From NCBI GenBank assembly GCA_964481185.1, contig CAYZSY010000017.1, forward strand, positions 1 through 14,948: 14,948 bases of DNA, given 5' to 3'. The position numbers and the translations under genes are program-made. Position 1 is the first letter of the stretch, and the number at the start of each line of letters is the position of its first letter. This stretch comes from JAOAJC01 sp964481185. GTDB lineage: Archaea > Nanobdellota > Nanobdellia > Pacearchaeales > GW2011-AR1. The notes under the pieces were generated by a model that worked only from the letters and a program-made list of their open reading frames with translations, had not been told where the DNA came from and made no database searches. Below are positions 6,364-12,697 of this stretch, piece after piece.

Positions 6364-6723
6364 TTAAATAGTGATGTTTATATGAACAGAATCTACCACT
6401 AAAACTGGCTTTAGGCGCTCGCGCTTTCCTGTTTTTTGGGCAATTAAATCAATAAAACCAAATTTCTCAAGCAATTTTATATCATCATTTACAGCCTTAA
6501 AGTCCCTTTTTAACATTTTTGCCAGCTGGTATATTGAATTTGGCTTTTTCAGCCGAATAAAATAGAGAATTTTGGCTTTTTCATTGCTCAATAAATGCCT
6601 TAGAGCAGATAATCCCTCAAAATCATATTCTGAATGTTCTCCTATTATCTTATTGAAGAATGTTGTGAAAGCACCACCCTCATCGACTATATTTATGTCC
6701 ATTGTCTTTGTTATTTTTGCCAT
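6364..6723 (-). CDS. Winged helix-turn-helix transcriptional regulator
   Basis: This 119-residue protein has an N-terminal extension of about 44 residues and then a winged helix. A first helix (SNEKAKILYFIRLKK) is followed by SIYQLAKML, a recognition helix (FKAVNDDIKLLEKFGF) and a wing (RERLKPVLVVDSVHINI, about 102-118). The layout and the VDSVHINI ending resemble the archaeal HVO_A0114-like MarR/ArsR group (COG4190). These are single-domain DNA-binding proteins, often autoregulatory. No metal-binding cysteines are present, so it is unlikely to be a metal sensor. It is divergent from the S-layer gene across a 384-base AT-rich spacer and convergent with the pilin-like cluster, so either could be its target; that is inference only. 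Confidence 0.82.
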   Translation of the reverse strand: MAKITKTMDINIVDEGGAFTTFFNKIIGEHSEYDFEGLSALRHLLSNEKAKILYFIRLKKPNSIYQLAKMLKRDFKAVNDDIKLLEKFGFIDLIAQKTGKRERLKPVLVVDSVHINITI

Positions 6724-6853
6724 ATTCTTGAAATGTTATTAAATTAAAGTATATTCTCTATATATATGTTTCCATTTTAATATATTATAAAAATTACATA
6801 TATGTCTATTTTGTTGAATTTTTGTTTTTTGTTAAGCTAATCTTCTAAATTAG
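6724..6853. other. AT-rich upstream region of the regulator; no gene seen
   Basis: There is no plausible coding frame or RNA gene here. A minus-strand TATA-like TTTAATTTAAT at 6738-6748 lies 20-25 bases before the regulator's ATG at 6723. Two ATATATGT elements occur at 6762-6769 and 6798-6805, the second inside the palindrome ACATATATGT (6796-6805). They could be operators, but in such AT-rich DNA they may be chance. A T-rich run follows at 6806-6830. Confidence 0.4.
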
Positions 6854-6886
6854 TGGTAACACAAGATTTATAAACAACTTTTACCA
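6854..6886 (+). promoter_or_regulatory. S-layer promoter: TATA box centred in an inverted repeat
   Basis: A strong TATA box, TTTATAAA, is at 6867-6874, preceded by a purine-rich BRE-like stretch. The inverted repeat TGGTAA (6854-6859) / TTACCA (6881-6886) is centred at 6870, on the TATA box itself. Transcription is predicted to start near 6896, about 212 bases before the S-layer start codon. Confidence 0.6.
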
Positions 6887-6895
6887 AAACAGGGT

Positions 6896-7107
6896 TGTTA
6901 CTTCGATTAAACGAAAAAAGCAGGGAAAGCTTTTTAAAGGATGTTGAATTTCAAGATATACTCTGTAAGCTCAGAGTGCAGATTAAGTGTGATTAGTTCT
7001 AAATTAATTGCACTTAACTGTCGGCGAGCTGTTTTACAAAACAGCTTCCTCTAAGAGGAACCGAAAGGTTGCCAATCACAAAGAGCTGAAAGGGGGTTAA
7101 TAAAAAA
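6896..7107 (+). promoter_or_regulatory. Long structured 5' leader RNA of the S-layer gene
   Basis: The leader holds a run of hairpins. (1) AAAAAGC/GCTTTTT is at 6915-6935, 7 bp with loop AGGGAAA. (2) ACTCTG/CAGAGT is at 6960-6977. (3) A 19-bp stem spans 6979-7020 with triloop CTA (6999-7001), three G-U pairs and one bulged A (6982). (4) GAGCTGTTT/AAACAGCTT is at 7026-7047 with loop TACA. (5) TCCTC-TAA-GAGGA is at 7047-7059. (6) ACC-GAAA-GGT is at 7060-7069, with a GNRA loop. GGC (7023-7025) and GCC (7071-7073) can close stems 4-6 into a four-way junction. A ribosome-binding-like GGGGG lies at 7092-7096, 11 bases before the GTG, an unusually wide spacing. No known riboswitch or Rfam family is recognised. 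The structure was paired by eye. Confidence 0.65.
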
Positions 7108-9531
7108 GTGAAATTTAATTTCAAAAAAATTGCATCTGTAATAGCAAGCACAGTTATGCTCAGTTCAACAGTGGCATTGGCCGCTGCAGCAAACTATCCA
7201 GCACCTTTCGTAGCGAGTGGTGTTTCTGATGTTGCTGTAGTTTATGGCGCAAGCGCTGCACAAACAGATCTTGTAGCGGCAGTAGACATAACCACAAATT
7301 TGCAGTCTAAGTTAACAACAGTGGCTGCAACAACTGGTGGTTCTGCAACTGTATCTGGAGAAGCAAAGGCAATTGAAACTGGCAGTCAGAAGCTCTATTT
7401 AGGAGACTACATGAACTCTACTAAGACAACTTTCACAAGTACAGAATTGCCAAAAGTTTTGGCTGATGGTAAAATTACTGATACTGACGGCACGTCTTTT
7501 ACTTATAATCTAAAAGTAAATACGCCAAGTACAGTAGTCAGATATGGAAGACCATCTGGTGTCTCAAGTTCAGAGAATCCATTCATCTATGTTGATCTTA
7601 CTTCTTCGAGCCAGACATTCAGCCAAGATATAGTTTTTCCAACTGCAGTCAACGTGACTAAATTAGCTGACAAAGATATAACTTTGTTCGGCAAGAAATT
7701 CACGTTTACCGGAGCAACAGCAGACCTTATTTCTACAGGCACATCTAGAAAAGTTGTTCTGTATGAAAACTCAAATACAAAGCTCGTAAATTCTGGTGAA
7801 ACTGACATTGTCGTAGTTGGTGGAACTTCCTATACAATAGGAGTTACATCTGTTGAAAGTGCAACTGAGGGAACTATAACCGTAAATGGTGTTTCCCAGA
7901 AAGTAACTGAAACCAATTCGTACAAAGTAAGCGGACTTGACTTATACATAAAGAATGTCATTGGACCAAATGTCGCAGGAGAAACAAGAGCCATAGAAAT
8001 CTCGGCAGGAGCTGCCAAGCTAACTCTTGAAGAAGGATCTACTGTAACAAAGGGTTCAAATAGTGTTTATGGAACTTCAGTAGCATATACTGGAAGTGGA
8101 GGCAAGGTTTCTAAGATAACCGTAACAGATACACCTTATTCGTTTGATACACCAATCAAATACCTAAAGGCAGGAGATACTATAACTGAACCTGTTTTTG
8201 GTGCGTTCAAAATAACATTTGCTTCGTATGCTCCAGCAGTTGATGATTCATCAAAAAATTTAATCACATTTAAATCAACAGGAGAGAACAAAGCAAGCAT
8301 GAAGTGGACGAACAAGAATAGCAAGACCTATGATATGGACATGTTTGAAGCAGGCAGTTACTATGTAACTTCTGAAGGTATTGGTAACACAACTGATGCT
8401 AACAACGCAACTTATTCGTATAACGCAACAACCTTAGCTTATGATACCTACAATATTGTTACAGGCACTGGAGCTATTAGGTTAAATGACTACTTCATAA
8501 CGAGAAACAATGAATATTCTCAAATATGGAGAGTTGATAACTATCAGCCGAATACTGGAGAAATAACAGTTAAGGATCAGGGTAGTGGTTCAACATCAAC
8601 TAAAGTTACTTTCAGCAACGGTACAGCAGGTACTGTTTCATTAACATTAGCTGACGGCAGTTCTGCTACACTTACTCTTGTAGGTAATGGAACATCTGAA
8701 TCAACGATGAACATTACTGCATCTTCAACAAGCCCACTTCTTTACACAAAGGGCGGGGCTTTGATAAATCTTACAAGACTGGCAAATCCAATATTATATA
8801 ACACAACAGGCGCATCCAAGATAGAGTTCGTTGAAGAAACATCTTATAATGATGGAACCTTCACAGATGTTGCAGGAGCAACACTTGGAACAGCAGTAAC
8901 AAACTTTACTTTATTGTGGAAGACCGGACAATCCGGAAACGACATAAAGTTCAGCGAGCCACAGGTTAGAGGCCTTGTAGGAGCGGTTCCAGTAGGCGGT
9001 AGCGCGGATACTGGTACAACTGTAGGTGATTATAGTACATACTATTTGACCAGATACGGCACGTTCATAAAGAAAACAGGAAATAGCAATAGTGATAACA
9101 GTATTGACATTTATTATCCTGGAACAGCCGCAAATGCGGGAGTTTACATTAGTGAACTTGCTTCAGCAGTTACAACAGCAGGTGGAACAACTTTAGTCCC
9201 TATAAAGGACAGTGAAGTTGCGACATCAACAGCCAAGAACTTAATAGTTGTGGGTGGTAGCTGTATTAATACTGCGGCAGCAGACTTGCTTGGAAGCACG
9301 ACTCCATTATGTGGAGACGAGTGGGAAGCTAAGACAGGTGTTGGAGCTGGCTCATTCCTTATCCAAACATTCGCGAGGACAGGAACGGGAGTTGCAACAT
9401 TAGTCGCTGGTTACAATGCAGAAGATACAACCAATGCAGGCAAGTATTTGACTACACAAACAGTCGATACAACTGTAGGTAAGAAGTACACAGGTACAAC
9501 TGCTACATCTGCAACATTGGTCACGGCATAA
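7108..9531 (+). CDS. S-layer protein
   Basis: An 807-residue secreted protein that probably forms the main surface lattice. The GTG start gives a classic signal peptide: KFNFKK, hydrophobic stretch 8-24, then small residues up to about A27/A28; the next ATG would destroy it. The mature N terminus NYPAPFV, followed by SDVAVVYG, is typical of archaeal S-layer proteins of the Methanococcus type found in DPANN genomes. The remainder is rich in Thr, Ser, Ala, Gly, Asn and beta-strand patterns, with many N-x-S/T sequons. Only two cysteines occur, C719 and C735, likely a small disulfide loop. No C-terminal membrane helix or sorting signal is visible, so anchoring must depend on other proteins or lipids. 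A strong promoter, long leader and its own T-rich terminator mark it as a separate, highly expressed unit. Confidence 0.88.
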   Translation: MKFNFKKIASVIASTVMLSSTVALAAAANYPAPFVASGVSDVAVVYGASAAQTDLVAAVDITTNLQSKLTTVAATTGGSATVSGEAKAIETGSQKLYLGDYMNSTKTTFTSTELPKVLADGKITDTDGTSFTYNLKVNTPSTVVRYGRPSGVSSSENPFIYVDLTSSSQTFSQDIVFPTAVNVTKLADKDITLFGKKFTFTGATADLISTGTSRKVVLYENSNTKLVNSGETDIVVVGGTSYTIGVTSVESATEGTITVNGVSQKVTETNSYKVSGLDLYIKNVIGPNVAGETRAIEISAGAAKLTLEEGSTVTKGSNSVYGTSVAYTGSGGKVSKITVTDTPYSFDTPIKYLKAGDTITEPVFGAFKITFASYAPAVDDSSKNLITFKSTGENKASMKWTNKNSKTYDMDMFEAGSYYVTSEGIGNTTDANNATYSYNATTLAYDTYNIVTGTGAIRLNDYFITRNNEYSQIWRVDNYQPNTGEITVKDQGSGSTSTKVTFSNGTAGTVSLTLADGSSATLTLVGNGTSESTMNITASSTSPLLYTKGGALINLTRLANPILYNTTGASKIEFVEETSYNDGTFTDVAGATLGTAVTNFTLLWKTGQSGNDIKFSEPQVRGLVGAVPVGGSADTGTTVGDYSTYYLTRYGTFIKKTGNSNSDNSIDIYYPGTAANAGVYISELASAVTTAGGTTLVPIKDSEVATSTAKNLIVVGGSCINTAAADLLGSTTPLCGDEWEAKTGVGAGSFLIQTFARTGTGVATLVAGYNAEDTTNAGKYLTTQTVDTTVGKKYTGTTATSATLVTA

Positions 9532-9533
9532 AC

Positions 9534-9580
9534 AGAAAATTTATTTTTAATTTTCTCTTTTTCTTTCTTTTTTTATTTTT
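9534..9580 (+). terminator. Hairpin plus T-tract terminator of the S-layer gene
   Basis: Three bases after the stop codon, AGAAAATT (9534-9541) and AATTTTCT (9549-9556) form an 8-bp AT-only-ended stem with a 7-base loop. A nearly pure pyrimidine, T-rich run follows to 9580. Archaeal termination relies on T-tracts; the weak stem may not be needed. Confidence 0.7.
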
Positions 9581-9603
9581 CAAGGACGGCGGGAGCCAGA
9601 TTC

Positions 9604-9633
9604 AGTATATAAATTTAGAAAAGTTTATATACT
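9604..9633 (+). promoter_or_regulatory. Toxin-antitoxin promoter/operator: inverted repeat over the TATA box
   Basis: AGTATATAAA (9604-9613) and TTTATATACT (9624-9633) are perfect 10-bp inverted copies separated by 10 bases, so their centres are 20 bp (about two helical turns) apart. The right arm contains the TATA box TTTATATA (9624-9631), centred about 27 bases before the ATG at 9655, giving a leaderless message. A bound dimer pair would block TBP, fitting autorepression by the antitoxin. Confidence 0.65.
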
Positions 9634-9654
9634 ATAGCGACTTATATAATTATT

Positions 9655-9873
9655 ATGGATACAACTATACAAATAAGCAGAGAACTCTTAGAGAGACTCG
9701 CAAAGATGAAGATGTATAATAAGGAAAGCTATGAAGAAGTTATTTGGGATATGATAGAAGACAGGCTTGAGCTTTCAGAAGAGACTAAGAAAGATATTGA
9801 AATATCAAGGGAAGACATCAAGGCAGGGAGAACTATCTCGCTTGAGAGATTAAAGAAAAAACTTGGTGATTAG
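9655..9873 (+). CDS. RelB/VapB-type antitoxin
   Basis: A 72-residue antitoxin. The N terminus has the ribbon-helix-helix-like pattern of archaeal antitoxins: strand TTIQIS, helix RELLERLAKMK, then SYEEVIWDMIED. This part should dimerise and bind the operator upstream. The charged C-terminal arm (KDIEISREDIKAGRTISLE, then RLKKKLG) is the RelB-like segment that wraps around the toxin. The TAG stop directly abuts the toxin's ATG with no gap, so the two are co-translated. The start is supported by the TATA-to-ATG distance, without a ribosome-binding site. Assignment to RelB or VapB families by name is uncertain because the N- and C-terminal parts recur in both; the partner is clearly RelE-like. 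Confidence 0.88.
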   Translation: MDTTIQISRELLERLAKMKMYNKESYEEVIWDMIEDRLELSEETKKDIEISREDIKAGRTISLERLKKKLGD

Positions 9874-10131
9874 ATGTATTCTATTGAATTAACAAAAAAT
9901 TCTGATAAAGAATTCTATAATTTGCCTCGAGATATGCAAATGAGGTTATTAAATGTTTTAGATAGAATAAAGATAAACCCTTTTCATTTTATTAAGAGAA
10001 AAGAAGGAACGGACAATTTTATTCTTAGGGTAGGAGATTATAGGGTCATAGTTGAGATTGACTTAAGCAAACAGATTATCTACGTTGTTAAAATTGGACA
10101 TAGAAAAAAGATATACAAAAATTATCTTTAG
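9874..10131 (+). CDS. relE: RelE/ParE superfamily toxin
   Basis: An 85-residue toxin with the compact RelE fold. Strand 1 is YSIELTKNS, followed by two helices (KEFYNLPRDMQMRLLNVLDRI) and NPF. The core strands are ILRVGDYRVIVEID (50-63) and IIYVVKIGHRKKIYK (68-82). R52, R57, H76, R77 and K78-K79 lie where RelE enzymes carry the basic residues that cut mRNA in the ribosomal A site. Family members are endoribonucleases (RelE) or gyrase inhibitors (ParE). The GHRKKIYK ending is typical of the archaeal RelE group, so mRNA cleavage is more likely. It follows the antitoxin without a gap. The gene is intact and appears functional. Confidence 0.93.
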   Translation: MYSIELTKNSDKEFYNLPRDMQMRLLNVLDRIKINPFHFIKRKEGTDNFILRVGDYRVIVEIDLSKQIIYVVKIGHRKKIYKNYL

Positions 10132-10161
10132 TTTAGGAATATCAAAAGAAATAAATCTTTA

Positions 10162-10195
10162 CATATAAATTTTTAAACTGCATTTGTGGAGAGGG
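10162..10195 (+). promoter_or_regulatory. TATA-like element and ribosome-binding site before the 10199 gene
   Basis: CATATAAAT at 10162-10170 is a TATA-like element. GGAGAGGG (10188-10195), three bases before the ATG at 10199, is a strong purine-rich ribosome-binding sequence. It favours this ATG over an in-frame TTG at 10184 that would itself overlap the purine run. The TATA spacing predicts a very short leader, so the real start site may be upstream of the one implied. Confidence 0.45.
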
Positions 10196-10198
10196 TTT

Positions 10199-10771
10199 AT
10201 GGCATTGCAGATAAGAAAAATAGAGACAAAAGAAGAGAGCGAGAGAAAGCAAAAGAGAAATACCCTTATATTGAGCATAATAATGATATCCATCCTCGTG
10301 TTCAGCACTGCAGGCTATTTTTCAATAAGGGATGATAATAGCGGCACTAAAAATAGTAATGGGGATAATAGAGTCCAGAATATAGGAAATTATTGGGTTT
10401 TTAACTATCAAGGAAACAACATAAGATTATCAAATTCTCCTGAAAGCACGCAGAATGTTAGCGTAGTTATGTTCAAAAGAATTAACGACTATGCTGGCAA
10501 AACAATATATGTTGCAAGTGATTACGATTCTAGTCTTTATGAAATTTCCTCAACAATTGGGAACTATGTCGAAAGAATACAACCTGCCTGTTATGGCTCT
10601 TGCGATAAGAATCTTCCGGAGAAGAATTGCAGCGATACAATGATTGTAATCAAGAAACTAAATGAGACAGATGCAAAAAGCAAGGTTTATGAACAAGAAA
10701 ATTGTGCTTTTATTGAGGGAGATTTGAAGGCTGTTGATGCATTCCTTTATAGAATATTCGGAGTAAGATAG
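10199..10771 (+). CDS. Single-pass surface protein A of a paralogous pair, unknown function
   Basis: A 190-residue protein: a charged cytoplasmic head (1-21), one membrane helix (about 22-41) and an extracellular domain with four cysteines. Three lie together (PACYGSCDKNLPEKNC) and one is near the C terminus (ENCAFIEGD). The end KAVDAFLYRIFGV is helical. The C-terminal part aligns by eye with the C-terminal part of the next protein: C-x-DT, then V/I-I-K-x-L, N-E-T, E-N/Q-N-C and an I-x-G/A stretch before a final helix. Proteins with a very similar C-terminal pattern occur in other DPANN genomes, from memory, and are uncharacterised. The next gene begins six bases after the stop, so the two are one operon. 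The predicted glycosylation sequons (NVS, NCS, NET) fit an outward-facing domain. Confidence 0.75.
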   Translation: MALQIRKIETKEESERKQKRNTLILSIIMISILVFSTAGYFSIRDDNSGTKNSNGDNRVQNIGNYWVFNYQGNNIRLSNSPESTQNVSVVMFKRINDYAGKTIYVASDYDSSLYEISSTIGNYVERIQPACYGSCDKNLPEKNCSDTMIVIKKLNETDAKSKVYEQENCAFIEGDLKAVDAFLYRIFGVR

Positions 10772-10777
10772 AAATTT

Positions 10778-11449
10778 ATGGCAAGGAAAAGAAAAATCAT
10801 TAAAGAAGAAGCTGAAAAGGAGACAGAAATAGACAAGAAGATAAAGAGTTACGTAAAGAGCTACTCTCCTCTTGCTATCTGGATTGGAGTGCTTATTGCC
10901 GTCTTTATTATCTTTTATTTTGCTTTCCAAGGAATTGGGAAAGTGGAATATGGGGGAATTACATTCAAAAAAGTAATGTATGGGAATATTCCATTATACG
11001 GCTATAGCTACAGCCTAATAACTCAAACAGGAGAGATTTTTAAATATAATTTATATCTTAGAAACAATCCCAAGGAGAACGATGTAAAGATAGAAGACAA
11101 AATTGAGATTAACAGAGCTGCAATAGTTTATGTAACCATAAATGGAACAGACCTCCAGAAGTGCAATGACACAATCATTGCAGTGGCACAGCTCTCGCAA
11201 TTTCTAACAGGTAATCTTTATTCTATAAAAGGAGCAACTCCGAACTTTGAAGATGCAGAAAAGACAAATATAACTTATGCTGATTGCGATACATTCCCAG
11301 AGAATACTGTTATAAAACTTGAAGCTGGAAATGAGACAATTGTAAGCAGAGAAAATAACTGTTATATAATAAGGGCTGCAAATTGTGAGATATTGCCAGC
11401 TAGTGAAAAATTAATTGTGGAATATTTGGTTGGTAGCAGGACTAGCTAA
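10778..11449 (+). CDS. Single-pass surface protein B of a paralogous pair, unknown function
   Basis: A 223-residue protein with a strongly basic N terminus (MARKRKIIKEE), a membrane helix (about 31-51) and an outer domain with four cysteines (in QKCND, ADCDT, NNCYI and ANCEI). The outer domain includes YGGITFKKVMYG, FKYNLYLRNNP, INRAAIVYVTI, and AVAQLSQFLTG, suggesting an alpha/beta fold. It follows protein A by six bases and shares the membrane topology, the number of cysteines and a similar C-terminal segment, so it looks like an old tandem duplicate; the two may form a heteromeric complex. No named family is recognised. It converges on the DedA-family gene with a 13-base gap. Confidence 0.75.
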   Translation: MARKRKIIKEEAEKETEIDKKIKSYVKSYSPLAIWIGVLIAVFIIFYFAFQGIGKVEYGGITFKKVMYGNIPLYGYSYSLITQTGEIFKYNLYLRNNPKENDVKIEDKIEINRAAIVYVTINGTDLQKCNDTIIAVAQLSQFLTGNLYSIKGATPNFEDAEKTNITYADCDTFPENTVIKLEAGNETIVSRENNCYIIRAANCEILPASEKLIVEYLVGSRTS

Positions 11450-11462
11450 GGACGGCTGAAGT

Positions 11463-12095
11463 TTATCTTCTTAATTTATGCCTTAGATATTCTATTAATG
11501 GCGGAAGAATTGAGATAAGGATTATAAGCAATATAACAATTGTCAGATTATCCTTGACAATTGGAACCCTGCCAAAGAAATATCCTCCCAACAGAAAGAT
11601 TAATACCCAAGAAAGCGCACCTATAACATTAAAAATTAAAAATCTCCTGTAATCCATTGCCCCGATTCCAGCTACAAAAGGGGCAAATGTCCTAATAATC
11701 GGGATAAATCTAGCATAGATTATAGTTTTTCCGCCATATTTTCTATAAAACTGCTTTGTTTTATCCAAATACTCTCTTCTGAATAAAGAACTCTTTGAAA
11801 AGACTTTATCGCCAAAATAATTTCCTATCCAGTAATTAACTGTGTCTCCTAGCACAGCTGCAAGGACCAAAATTAAAAATAAAATTACAATATTAAATAC
11901 ACCTTGCGCTGCAAAAGCCCCTGTTAAAAATATTAGAGAGTCTCCAGGCAGAAAAGGGGTTATGACAAGCCCGGTTTCCAAGAAAATTATAATAAAAAGG
12001 ATAATATAAGTGAATAGTCCATAATTTTGGATAATGAGAGCAAGATATTTATCAATATGAATTATAAAGTCTATTAAATTAAAGAGCAAAGTCAT
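11463..12095 (-). CDS. DedA family (VTT/SNARE-associated) membrane protein
   Basis: A 210-residue integral membrane protein with the DedA signature set. ETGLVITPFLPGDSL is at 40-54, with acidic E40 and D52. GDTVNYWIG is at 83-91. YARFIPIIRTFAPFVAGIG is at 127-145, with R129, R135 and the two family prolines, and NVIGALSWVLIFLLGGYFFG follows. DedA proteins are re-entrant-helix transporters; bacterial members move undecaprenyl phosphate or phosphatidylethanolamine across the membrane, powered by ion gradients. In an archaeon a role in recycling polyprenyl-phosphate carriers for surface glycosylation is plausible but inferred. Its ATG overlaps the archaeosortase stop (ATGA at 12092-12095), so the two are translationally coupled, with the archaeosortase first. 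Confidence 0.93.
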   Translation of the reverse strand: MTLLFNLIDFIIHIDKYLALIIQNYGLFTYIILFIIIFLETGLVITPFLPGDSLIFLTGAFAAQGVFNIVILFLILVLAAVLGDTVNYWIGNYFGDKVFSKSSLFRREYLDKTKQFYRKYGGKTIIYARFIPIIRTFAPFVAGIGAMDYRRFLIFNVIGALSWVLIFLLGGYFFGRVPIVKDNLTIVILLIILISILPPLIEYLRHKLRR

Positions 12096-12625
12096 TTTTT
12101 TCTTTTTCCTTTATTTATTATTGTATTAGATAGATTTTTTAAATCTGTGTAAAATGGAATTTCCTTTATCTTAAATATATAAACTGAAAGGAACCAGATT
12201 GCAACAACAAGAATAGTGCTTCCAAGATACCAAGTTAGTTTATGTGCAAGGTCAAAGAGCTCAAATCCGCCTATGAAAAGAGCTGTAAATATGACTATTC
12301 TTAGAATGTTCAACAAAAGAAATGAGAAAAACGCGAAAATGATGCTTCTGGCTCTTTTTTCAAGCTTCATTGGCATTGCAAGGTTTAATATCAAAATAAG
12401 ATAGTAAGCTGCGCCGGCTATGCATGCAGGAATAAGATTTATAGTATTAGCACCTATTATTAAGGATGTATTCTCCAGAATTATTGAAGGATAGAATAAT
12501 CTCAAGACAAAGAAAACAGGATAGATTGTCAAAGGAGTAAATACAAGATAAAACAAATAGGGGCCTGGAAGACCGACAATCAGCAGGATAATGTAGCGAA
12601 AGAACAAGCTGACTTTCTGGTTCAT
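12092..12625 (-). CDS. Archaeosortase/exosortase family transpeptidase-like protein
   Basis: A 177-residue multi-pass membrane protein with the exosortase/archaeosortase catalytic triad in the right order and spacing: C68 in IPACIAG, R109 in LLNILRI, and H128 in LAHKLTWY. These residues cleave and transfer the C-terminal sorting segment of surface proteins, often to a lipid anchor. The size and the PAC/LR/HKLTWY context resemble the small archaeosortase that databases name pacearchaeosortase, which I recall but cannot check. Its leaderless promoter is at 12646-12654. It ends on an ATGA overlap with the DedA-family gene. The gene just upstream encodes a surface protein with a C-terminal helix and basic tail, a plausible substrate. 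The conserved Cys, Arg and His are all present, so the enzyme appears active. Confidence 0.85.
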   Translation of the reverse strand: MNQKVSLFFRYIILLIVGLPGPYLFYLVFTPLTIYPVFFVLRLFYPSIILENTSLIIGANTINLIPACIAGAAYYLILILNLAMPMKLEKRARSIIFAFFSFLLLNILRIVIFTALFIGGFELFDLAHKLTWYLGSTILVVAIWFLSVYIFKIKEIPFYTDLKNLSNTIINKGKRKK

Positions 12626-12645
12626 AAAGAAAGAACAGGTTTTAG

Positions 12646-12654
12646 ATTTATAAG
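12646..12654 (-). promoter_or_regulatory. TATA box of the archaeosortase-DedA operon
   Basis: CTTATAAAT on the minus strand is centred 25 bases before the ATG at 12625, predicting leaderless transcription independent of the upstream surface protein gene. Confidence 0.6.
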
Positions 12655-12697
12655 ATTATGGTCGTCGTTCTGATTTAGCCGAATTATCTTTTATCCT

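Noticed and set aside
6915..6939. The hairpin AAAAAGC/GCTTTTT as an intrinsic terminator in the S-layer leader
   Set aside because: The T-run is part of the stem rather than following it, and continued transcription is needed for the strong downstream gene.
10184..10198. TTG at 10184 as the start of surface protein A
   Set aside because: The ATG at 10199 is preceded by GGAGAGGG at a usable distance, whereas the TTG start would place that sequence within the coding region. It would also put a Trp-Arg-Gly stretch before a typical charged head.
9582..11456. Direct repeat AAGGACGGC at 9582-9590 and 11448-11456 flanking the toxin-antitoxin operon and the paralogous pair, as if marking a mobile segment
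   Set aside because: Hundreds of 9-base repeats are expected by chance in 15 kb. There is no integrase, no longer repeat and no change in base composition at these points.
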